Part shown: positions 53,272-64,000 of the stretch, in pieces
How positions within the stretch are numbered: position 1 is the first letter of the stretch
Layout of the letters: every line of letters starts with the position of its first letter
Translations under genes and position numbers: made by a program
NCBI RefSeq assembly: GCF_008065135.1
Contig: NZ_CP042914.1
Span: 2,046,001-2,110,000, forward strand
Length of the DNA: 64,000 bases
Origin: Roseimaritima ulvae
GTDB taxonomy: Bacteria; Planctomycetota; Planctomycetia; Pirellulales; Pirellulaceae
Direction of reading: 5' to 3'
The notes under the pieces: model-generated
What the model was told of the DNA's origin: nothing
What the model saw: the letters and a program-made list of their open reading frames with translations, nothing else
The model's database searches: none

Positions 53272-54879
53272 ATGGTCTCCCACCCCAATTCGTCTTCCGC
53301 CGATAACTCGAATATTCAATCCGAGTCGCCGGCGAGCCACAGCCAAGTCGAATTTGCCGGAGAATTGAAACGCAGCGGGCTGCTGACCCACGGCCAGTTT
53401 GTCGACGCCGTGACGCTTTGCAAACAGCACGTCGAACCGGCTCATACGGCTCGGCAGTTGGTCCAGCAGGGGCTGCTGACCTCCTTTCAAGCCAGTCAGA
53501 TTTTGTTGGGGCAGGGACACTGGTTGGCCCTGGACCAGTACCGCGTGCTGCGACCGTTAAGCGATGGCGGCGTGGGGCGGGTGTATTTGGGCTACGACAC
53601 CCAGAATCGTCAGAAGGTGGCCATCAAAATGTTGCGGGAAAGCCGCCGCAACAATCCCCGCGCGGTGCAGCGTTTTCGCGTCGAGGCTCACGCTCTGTTG
53701 TCGCTGCAGCACAAGAATCTGCTCCACGGTCTGGCTTATGAGAAAGTCGACCCACAGCGTCGACATCCAGCCTATCTGGTCACCGATTTTGTCGAAGGCC
53801 CCAACCTCCGCGAATTGCTGGCGATCCGCCGGCAACTGCCCTGGGAGGTGGTTTGTGACATGATCGCCCAAGCCGCCTCGGGCTTGCAGCATGCTCATGA
53901 CAATCGGTTTGTGCACCGCGACATCAAACCCAGCAACCTGATGGCCCTGGCGTCGGGGCGTGTCCTGGTGATCGACTTTGGGATGGTGCGTTATTGTGGC
54001 GACGACCCGGATTGGTTCTCGCCGCCACCGGTTAAATTGGGCTTTGCGGATTACTTGGCGCCCGAGCAATTGGCTGACCGCGAACACGTCGATGGCCGCG
54101 CCGATATTTATAGTCTCGGTTGCACGATGTTTTATCTGCTGACCGGACGGGCACCGATCAAGTTCGCGCCCCGCAATGCGCCACCGCCCTCGTTGTGCCA
54201 ACACCGCAGCGACGCGCCGCCTGAACTGGAACAGGTGGTCCACCGGATGCTGGCCGCCGAGCCCGAGGATCGGTACCAGAGCATGGAGGAGGTGCATGCC
54301 GAACTGCAGCCGCTGGCCCGCCGCGCCTCGTTGATCATCGACTACCCGGCCCTATTGCGGGCTCGTGCAGCCACGGTCCGCGCGGCCGAGCCAACCGCTC
54401 CGGAAATTCGACAGATCACGACGCCCACCGTGCGGCGGCCCGCCGATCAGACGGCCCCGGGCGCCGTGCCCGCCCGCACCGAGCAGCCGGCGGCCGACGA
54501 AGTGCCGTCGCTGGCCGATTCGCCTTTGCAACGCTTGGAGCGTCTGGTCACCGATCTCTCGCAACGGCTGATCGATTCGCAGCAAGCTTTGGCGATTGCC
54601 GAAGCCAAAATCGCCAACGACGCGCGGCTGGCCGCCGAGCAACTGGCGGCGTGGCGAGCCGAGAAAGAAGACCTGTTGAAGCAATTAGAAGCGAGCGAAA
54701 CGGCTCGCCGCGAAGCCGAGCAGCAGCGGCAGACGCTATTGGAACAAATCGACAAAACCACCGACCACGCCGTCGCCATGGCCGATGCCGTGGCCGCGCT
54801 GGAGCACCAGTTGGCCGAGCAAAGCGAAGACCTAAGTACGCTGAAAAAAGCCTACGATGACGCTCAGGAATCCACATAG
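53272..54879 (+). CDS. Ser/Thr protein kinase with C-terminal coiled coil
   Basis: The 535-residue protein has an N-terminal helical region typical of planctomycete kinases (RQLVQQGLLTSFQASQILLG, 61-80). The kinase domain (about 90-350) has Lys119 (VAIKML), catalytic HRDIKPSN (215-222, Asp217), DFG (235-237) and APEQL. The glycine loop reads LSDGGVGRVY. A Pro/Ala/Thr linker and a coiled coil (about 425-530) end the protein. No membrane segment is seen, unlike many bacterial PknB-type kinases. It starts 15 bp after the FtsK-type gene and closes the operon, so it probably regulates the secretion machine by phosphorylation. Confidence 0.93.
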   Translation: MVSHPNSSSADNSNIQSESPASHSQVEFAGELKRSGLLTHGQFVDAVTLCKQHVEPAHTARQLVQQGLLTSFQASQILLGQGHWLALDQYRVLRPLSDGGVGRVYLGYDTQNRQKVAIKMLRESRRNNPRAVQRFRVEAHALLSLQHKNLLHGLAYEKVDPQRRHPAYLVTDFVEGPNLRELLAIRRQLPWEVVCDMIAQAASGLQHAHDNRFVHRDIKPSNLMALASGRVLVIDFGMVRYCGDDPDWFSPPPVKLGFADYLAPEQLADREHVDGRADIYSLGCTMFYLLTGRAPIKFAPRNAPPPSLCQHRSDAPPELEQVVHRMLAAEPEDRYQSMEEVHAELQPLARRASLIIDYPALLRARAATVRAAEPTAPEIRQITTPTVRRPADQTAPGAVPARTEQPAADEVPSLADSPLQRLERLVTDLSQRLIDSQQALAIAEAKIANDARLAAEQLAAWRAEKEDLLKQLEASETARREAEQQRQTLLEQIDKTTDHAVAMADAVAALEHQLAEQSEDLSTLKKAYDDAQEST

Positions 54880-54895
54880 CCCGCATCACACGCCT

Positions 54896-55008
54896 CGTAG
54901 CTACCGTCGCCAGACGGTGGGCCAGGTGCATCCATCCACGCTCTGGCGAGCGTAGCTACGATGTCCAAACTCTGGCGAGTTCGGCTACGGCGAGTTCGGC
55001 TACGTCGG
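54896..55008. repeat. Family A interspersed repeats between the kinase gene and fliM
   Basis: The gap between the convergent kinase and fliM genes holds 'gtagctaccgtcgccagacggtgg', then the 25 bases at 54936-54960 identical to 14451-14475, then 'aactctggcgagttcggctacg' and 'gcgagttcggctacg'. The array runs into the last codons of fliM. It may act as a two-way terminator. Confidence 0.75.
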
Positions 55009-56070
55009 TTGCTCGGGTGGCTGTTCGGGTTCGATATGCGATTCGATACGGACCGCTTTCTTGCCGCGATGAGCTCCCGGGCGGACGGTGAACTTGGGGA
55101 CCGATTGGACGGCTAATTCCAGCGGCGATTGCGCATCTTTTTCGGTGGTGATCACGTCGCCAACCGACAGGTCCAAGAGGTCGCCGGTGCGGATCCGCGA
55201 TTCGGCTAGGGTTACCACGACTTCCACGCTGGCTTCGTCGATGAACTGCGAGACCCGCTGCCGCGACTGTTCGCTGGGCCGGTTCTTGCTGTAACCCACC
55301 CAACCATTGTTGGACAGCTGGGAGTTAAAACGTTCGATGGTGTTAAAGGGAATGCACAGATTCATCATCCCGCGGTTTCGCCCCAACGCGACTTCCAAGC
55401 CGATCAGAATAATGACTTCGTTGGGCGGCACGATTTGCACCAATTGCGGATTGCTTTCCACACGTGGCACGCTGATATCCAGATCGATGATGTTTTTCCA
55501 GATATCTTTCATCTCGGCGTTAAAGGCCGTCACTAGGCGACCGATCAAACGGTTTTCGATCTCCGTTAGTGGGCGGCGAATACTGTCTACCGGATGTGGA
55601 TCGCCACCCAGCATGCGGTCGACGATCGCGTAGGACAGGCCCGGAGAGATATCGAGGATCCAATGTCCTTCCAGCGGTTCGGGTTTGAGTACGTTGAAGC
55701 AGCTGGGGTTGTCCAAGCTGAACACGAATTCGCTGTAGGTCAGCTGATCGACGCTGATCAATTTGACTTCCAGCATCGTCCGCAACATCCCTGAGACGAC
55801 GGCTCCGAAGCTGCGAGCCAAGCCTTCGTGCAGCGAACGCATCGCCCGCATCTGCTCTTTGCCGACGCGTTCGGGGCGTTTGAAGTCGTAGTTCACCGCG
55901 CGCGGGTCCGCCAAGGGCGCGGCTGCAGCAGGCGGCGCGGCGGCCGTCGCTGCCGCGGCATCCTCCGTCGTCGCGTCCGCGTCCGGGCTGGGCGGAGCGC
56001 CCGCGCTGGTCTCCATTTGCTTCAGCAGGTTGTCGACCTGACTTTGGCTGAGCGACTCTTCGCCAGACAT
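55000..56070 (-). CDS. fliM: Flagellar motor switch protein FliM
   Basis: FliM forms the flagellar C-ring and binds CheY-P. The N-terminal LSQSQVDNLLKQM (7-19) matches the CheY-binding and switch motif. An Ala/Pro/Asp-rich linker (about 22-54) follows, then the FliM core (VNYDFKRPERVGKEQMRAMRSLHE; MLGGDPHPVDS; ENRLIGRL) and the C-terminal SpoA/FliN-like domain with LAESRIRTGDLLDLSVGDVI. Length is 356 residues, slightly longer than usual because of the linker. No other flagellar gene is in the window; proA lies 11 bp upstream on the same strand, so the two may be co-transcribed. Confidence 0.95.
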   Translation of the reverse strand: MSGEESLSQSQVDNLLKQMETSAGAPPSPDADATTEDAAAATAAAPPAAAAPLADPRAVNYDFKRPERVGKEQMRAMRSLHEGLARSFGAVVSGMLRTMLEVKLISVDQLTYSEFVFSLDNPSCFNVLKPEPLEGHWILDISPGLSYAIVDRMLGGDPHPVDSIRRPLTEIENRLIGRLVTAFNAEMKDIWKNIIDLDISVPRVESNPQLVQIVPPNEVIILIGLEVALGRNRGMMNLCIPFNTIERFNSQLSNNGWVGYSKNRPSEQSRQRVSQFIDEASVEVVVTLAESRIRTGDLLDLSVGDVITTEKDAQSPLELAVQSVPKFTVRPGAHRGKKAVRIESHIEPEQPPEQPT

Positions 56071-56081
56071 TCCTTTGTCCT

Positions 56082-57353
56082 CTATGAGCGAATGTGACCG
56101 TCCCCGTGGACAATGTATTTGTAGGTCGTCAGTTCACGCAGACCACACGGGCCCCGAGCGTGAAACTTGTCGGTGGAGATGCCAATCTCGGCTCCCAGGC
56201 CAAACTGGCTGCCATCGTTGAAACGAGTGCTGGCGTTGACCATCACTGCGGCGCTATCGACCATCGCGGTGAAACGCCGCGAAGTCCGCAGGTCGCCGGT
56301 GACGATCGCGTCGGTGTGACGGGAGCCGTAGCGATTGATGTGCTCGGCGGCTTGTTCGACACTGTCGACCACCGCCACGCTGATCGTGGGCCCGAGAAAT
56401 TCAGCGCCCCAATCCGCTTCGCTAGCCGCCGGCATGTCGACGATTGCTCGGGACCGCTGGTCGCCCCGCATTTCGACCCCGTGACCGCTCAGCACTTCGG
56501 CCACCATCGGCAGGAACCGCTCGGCGACATCGCGATGCACCAGCAGGGATTCGCAAGCGTTGCAGACACCCATCCGCTGACACTTGGCGTTTTCCGTGAT
56601 CCGCACCGCCATTTGCAAATCGGCCGCCGCATCGACATAGACGTGGCAGTTGCCGTGGAAGTGTTTGATGACCGGCATCGTGGCTTCGCTGGCGACACGG
56701 CGAATCAAGCCTTCTCCGCCACGCGGGATGGTGACGTCGATAGCGTCGTCCATCTTCAGGAAATGACCAACGGCCGCGCGGTCCGCTGTGTCGACCAACT
56801 GCACGGCGGCCTCGGGCAGCCCCACTTCGGCGGCCACTCGCCGCAGCACGTCGACGATCGCCGCGCTGCTATGGGCGGCTTCTTTACCGCCTCGCAAGAT
56901 CACCGCATTGCCGCTTTTGACGCAGATCGCCGCGGCATCGGCCGTCACGTTGGGGCGACTTTCATAGATGAAAAATACCACGCCCAGAGGGACCCGCACC
57001 TTTTGGATCTGCAGTCCACCGGGACGGGTTTGGCCTTCGATGACTTCGCCACAAGGATCCGGCAGGGCGGCCACCTCGCGGAGCCCCTGGGCGATCCCGG
57101 CGATCCGCTGTTCATCCAGCACCAAACGATCGATCTGGGCGTCGGAAAGCCCGTAGTCGGGGGCCGCGGCGATGTCTTGGGCGTTGGCTGCCAGGATCTC
57201 GGAGGTCGACTTCAGCAACGCCTCGGCGGACGCCAACAACCAGGCGTTTTTGAGTTCCGCATCCAAGACCGCCAATCCGCTGGCGGCTTGGCGAGCGGCA
57301 TCGGCGATGTGTCGGCAATGCGAGGACAGATTGGTGGCGTCGGCCGTAGCCAT
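56082..57353 (-). CDS. proA: Gamma-glutamyl phosphate reductase ProA
   Basis: ProA makes glutamate-5-semialdehyde in proline synthesis, usually with ProB. From ATG 57353 (AGGAG 8 nt upstream) the protein has 423 residues, the usual length; a longer in-frame start is not supported. Family segments include [27 protein letters not shown] and [14 protein letters not shown], with the catalytic cysteine in [14 protein letters not shown] (the more usual form is NALETLLVH), and [10 protein letters not shown] near the end. proB is not adjacent. fliM follows after 11 bp. Confidence 0.96.
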   Translation of the reverse strand: MATADATNLSSHCRHIADAARQAASGLAVLDAELKNAWLLASAEALLKSTSEILAANAQDIAAAPDYGLSDAQIDRLVLDEQRIAGIAQGLREVAALPDPCGEVIEGQTRPGGLQIQKVRVPLGVVFFIYESRPNVTADAAAICVKSGNAVILRGGKEAAHSSAAIVDVLRRVAAEVGLPEAAVQLVDTADRAAVGHFLKMDDAIDVTIPRGGEGLIRRVASEATMPVIKHFHGNCHVYVDAAADLQMAVRITENAKCQRMGVCNACESLLVHRDVAERFLPMVAEVLSGHGVEMRGDQRSRAIVDMPAASEADWGAEFLGPTISVAVVDSVEQAAEHINRYGSRHTDAIVTGDLRTSRRFTAMVDSAAVMVNASTRFNDGSQFGLGAEIGISTDKFHARGPCGLRELTTYKYIVHGDGHIRS

Positions 57354-57489
57354 CGAGGGCTCCTGAGACGAGAGAATGCAAACGGAATTCAACGTGTCGA
57401 TTGTCGACGAAGGCGTGGCCAAGGTCAACGTCGGTTTCGTCGCCCCAAAACCGGGCTCCGCCCGCAGCATGTCGCCCGTCCGCGCGGGG

Positions 57490-58145
57490 ACAGACTCTGC
57501 GCGTTTTGTCTTCCGGCTAGGCCCGGAGGGCCGATATAGCGCCTGCCGGGAGTGTGAACCCCCGGATCGAAGACAGCAAAAGCTGCCAGGCCCGGAGGGC
57601 CGATATAGTTTTGCGGATGCGCGGCACTGCCCAGACCCCTATTGTGTCGGCCCTCCGGGCCTTTGTTTTGTTGCGGGCGGGTACCGGGGCTTCACAGCCC
57701 CGGCAGGGGCTATGCCGGCCCTCCGGGCCTAAGGCGTCGAGGGCCGGGCGGCCCGTCCCCGCACGGGGACAGTCTCTGCGCGTTTTGGGCTGCGCGGGGA
57801 CAGACCCTGCGCGTTTTGTCTTCCGGCTAGGCCCGGAGGGCCGATATAGCCCCTGCCGGGAGTGTGAACCCCCGGATCGAAGACAGCAAAAGCTGCCAGG
57901 CCCGGAGGGCCGACACAGTTCTGCGGATGCGCGGCACTGCCCAGCCCCCTATTGTGTCGGCCCTCCGGGCCTTTGTGTTGTTGCGGGCGGGTACCGGGGC
58001 TTCACAGCCCCGGCAGGGGCTATGCCGGCCCTCCGGGCCTAAGGCGTCGAAGGCCGGGCCGCCCGTCCCCGCGCGGGGACAGTCTCTGCGCGTTTTGCCC
58101 TGCGCGTTTTGTTTTGCCGCGCAGGGACAGACCCTGCGCGTTTTG
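57490..58145. repeat. 310-bp tandem duplication of GC-rich palindromic sequence
   Basis: The same sequence recurs with a constant offset of 310 bp (for example 'gcgttttgtcttccggctag' at 57501 and 57811; 'agtctctgcgcgttttg' at about 57770 and 58081), giving two copies plus a partial third end. Each copy contains several arms of GGCCCGGAGGGCCGA/TCGGCCCTCCGGGCC and CACGGGGACAG-like segments. Plus-strand open frames across it are repetitive and not credible. It fills the proA-rpoC gap. Confidence 0.9.
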
Positions 58146-58194
58146 GCTGCGGCTGTGAACAGACGCTGACACGCCCAGTGGGCGATCGCAACAT

Positions 58195-58245
58195 AAAAAA
58201 TGCAAAATGCCGAGCAAGCTCAGTCATTTTGCATTTTGCATTTTT
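58195..58245 (-). terminator. Intrinsic terminator of rpoBC
   Basis: Read on the minus strand, AAAAATGCAAAATG pairs with CATTTTGCATTTTT with GAGC-tt-GCTC inside, and the stem runs into a T6 tract. It lies 120 bp after the rpoC stop. Confidence 0.7.
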
Positions 58246-58313
58246 ACTTTTGCAATCGTCCTCGGCCCCGAATTAGATTCGCAGCGAGTCGATGCGTCGC
58301 AACCTACCTCGGC

Positions 58314-58366
58314 GACACGGGCCGGGGACCCATGCTACTTGGGAGGACACGGGCCGGGGACGCATA

Positions 58367-58371
<5 letters not shown>
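58314..58371. repeat. Short direct repeat at the rpoC 3' end
   Basis: Two copies of 'gacacgggccggggac(c/g)cat(g/a)ctact' start at 58314 and 58346, 32 bp apart; the second overlaps the rpoC stop codon. Confidence 0.7.
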
Positions 58372-62767
<4,396 letters not shown>

Positions 62768-62852
62768 ACAGGAGACTCCTATGGGGTGCGCCCGGGGGCG
62801 CGATGGTGTTTTGGTCGGTGGAGTGTGTTTTGATTTCAAATCTGAAATCTGA

Positions 62853-62884
62853 AATTTGAGATCTGAAATTTCAGATCTCAAATT
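62853..62884. repeat. Perfect 32-bp palindrome between rpoB and rpoC
   Basis: The 32 bases are identical to their reverse complement and sit among further 'gaaatctgaaat' copies (62832-62895) in the 135-bp rpoB-rpoC spacer. It contains two AGATCT sites. Confidence 0.85.
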
Positions 62885-62902
62885 CGATAAATTCGGCTGC
62901 GA

Positions 62903-64000
62903 CTAGATCGGGCGTTTTTCCAGTTGCATATTCAGTGCCAGCCCACGAATTTCGTTGGTAAGCACGTCGAAGCTGGCCGGCGTACCGGCTTCCAAGGTGT
63001 TTTCGCCCTTGACCATCGACTCGTAAATCTTGGTGCGTCCTTCCACATCGTCACTCTTGACGGTGAGCAATTCCTGCAAAATGTAAGCCGCTCCATACGC
63101 TTCCAGAGCCCAAACTTCCATTTCTCCAAAACGCTGTCCGCCGAAGCGAGCTTTGCCGCCCAGCGGTTGCTGAGTGATCAGCGAATACGGGCCGGTGCTG
63201 CGTGCGTGCACCTTGTCGTCGACCAGGTGATGCAGTTTCAGCATGTAGATGTAGCCAACGGTGGTTTCCTGCTCCATCGGCTCGCCGGTGCGGCCGTCGA
63301 GCAAGCGGACTTTCCCGTGTCGCGGCAAACCGGCTTCTTCCAGACACTGGTTGATGTCTTCTTCGCTGGCTCCGTCGAACACCGGCGTGATGGCTTGGAA
63401 GCCCAACTTGGCTCCAGCCCAGCCCAGGTGCGTTTCCAAAATCTGACCGACGTTCATACGGCTGGGAACGCCCAGCGGATTCAACATGATCTGCAGCGGC
63501 GTACCGTCGGGTAGGAAGGGCATGTCCTCGGCCGGCAAGATCTTGCCGATGACCCCTTTGTTACCGTGACGGCCGGCCATCTTGTCCCCCACGCTGATCA
63601 CGCGGCGGTTGGCGATGTAGACCTTGACCATCTGCAGCACACCACTCCGCAGCTCATCGCCGCGTTTCATGCTGTTCAGCTTGCGGTCGCGAGCGTCGAT
63701 GGCGGCTTCGACGTTGCCCCATTGCTGCTTGTAAACCTTTTCGACTTCGTCGCGGACGTCGTCTTTCTTGATCTGGTCCAGGACGCGGTTGATCTGGAAG
63801 TTGATCGCTTGTTCGGCGATGAACTTGGGATCCTGGCCGTCGGACAGCGGGTTACCCTCGGCGTCTTTCAGCTTGGTGTTCCCAGCCGCTTCCAGTTCAT
63901 TGATCATGCTGGTGAAGGTGCTGGCGATTTCGGCATTGCCTTCGCTTTCCACATCCTTCAGTTCTTTCTCGAATTCCTTGCGTTCGTCTTCGGTCAGACT
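62903..64000 (-). CDS. rpoB: RNA polymerase beta subunit RpoB, C-terminal part (5' end outside window)
   Basis: 366 codons are visible, open at the right edge; the in-frame GTG at 63952 is internal (preceded by ...EKELKD). Conserved C-terminal blocks are present: [35 protein letters not shown], and [24 protein letters not shown]. An acidic/Lys helical segment (about the first 60 visible residues) belongs to the lineage-variable region ahead of the [12 protein letters not shown] block. It is followed by rpoC after 135 bp. Confidence 0.97.
   Translation of the reverse strand, partial: SLTEDERKEFEKELKDVESEGNAEIASTFTSMINELEAAGNTKLKDAEGNPLSDGQDPKFIAEQAINFQINRVLDQIKKDDVRDEVEKVYKQQWGNVEAAIDARDRKLNSMKRGDELRSGVLQMVKVYIANRRVISVGDKMAGRHGNKGVIGKILPAEDMPFLPDGTPLQIMLNPLGVPSRMNVGQILETHLGWAGAKLGFQAITPVFDGASEEDINQCLEEAGLPRHGKVRLLDGRTGEPMEQETTVGYIYMLKLHHLVDDKVHARSTGPYSLITQQPLGGKARFGGQRFGEMEVWALEAYGAAYILQELLTVKSDDVEGRTKIYESMVKGENTLEAGTPASFDVLTNEIRGLALNMQLEKRPI

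Noticed and set aside
57354-57470. 39-residue N-terminal extension of ProA
   Set aside because: The extension has no family similarity, while ATG 57353 has a well-spaced AGGAG and gives the normal protein length.
57554-58169. Plus-strand reading frames over the 310-bp duplication
   Set aside because: They consist of duplicated palindromic DNA in several frames and show no recognisable protein features.
63950-63952. GTG as an rpoB start
   Set aside because: The frame continues upstream to the window edge with RpoB-like sequence, so this is an internal Val codon.

Overview
The window comes from a planctomycete, most likely of the Pirellulales (Rhodopirellula/Roseimaritima-like). This rests on several lineage-typical features: a giant secreted protein with the planctomycetal LExLExRRLLA N-terminal motif, lamin-tail and dockerin modules; a protein with a Pirellula/Verrucomicrobium-type heme-binding C-terminus; an SGNH hydrolase joined to a membrane-bound-dehydrogenase-type propeller; a Ser/Thr kinase with the usual planctomycete N-terminal region; and many short intergenic palindromic repeats. 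No replication origin, tRNA, rRNA, CRISPR array, insertion sequence or prophage was seen.

Layout. 1-11168 (minus) is the first 3,722 codons of one giant extracellular protein, open at the left edge. 11.5-17.4 kb holds uvrA (minus), a dNTPase plus a methyltransferase-like gene, and a tail-anchored double-FHA protein. 17.4-19.5 kb is a 2-kb array of 177-bp units interrupted by 92-bp half-units. 19.5-23.4 kb (minus) carries a secreted helical protein and a dgcN-dgcA-like pair for D-glutamate or dipeptide metabolism. 24.0-25.5 kb is an ammonium transporter with its terminator. 25.8-31.5 kb is a Tad/Flp pilus locus: a probable cyclic-di-GMP-I riboswitch, an Flp pilin, a possible 36-residue membrane peptide, prepilin peptidase, CpaB, secretin and CpaE. 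The secretion ATPase and TadB/TadC are absent, so the pilus genes are split. thrS, a lipoprotein, an alkaline phosphatase, pdxA, two large secreted redox or hydrolase proteins, nusB and a two-component system follow to 45.6 kb.

The most interesting region is 45.8-54.9 kb. A secreted VWA protein (minus) faces a tightly packed six-gene plus-strand operon with three 4-bp ATGA overlaps: a TPR protein, a WXG100-like protein, a helical protein, a second small protein with the same WRDxxxxxF signature, a 1,313-residue membrane-anchored FtsK/SpoIIIE (EccC-like) ATPase with one intact and one apparently degenerate P-loop domain, and a Ser/Thr kinase. This looks like a minimal, kinase-linked type VII (ESX-like) secretion system without the classical EccB/D/E or mycosin partners.

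The right end carries fliM directly behind proA, a 310-bp tandem duplication, and rpoC/rpoB (minus, rpoB open at the right edge) with an intrinsic terminator. Interspersed palindromic repeats (an 'actctggcgagttcggctacg' family and a 'gcctggaaaggctaacgtacg' family) sit between many of the genes, and a 161-bp MITE-like inverted-repeat element abuts the VWA gene. Gene starts were moved downstream of the longest open frame where a signal peptide, a conserved N-terminus or a ribosome binding site supported it.
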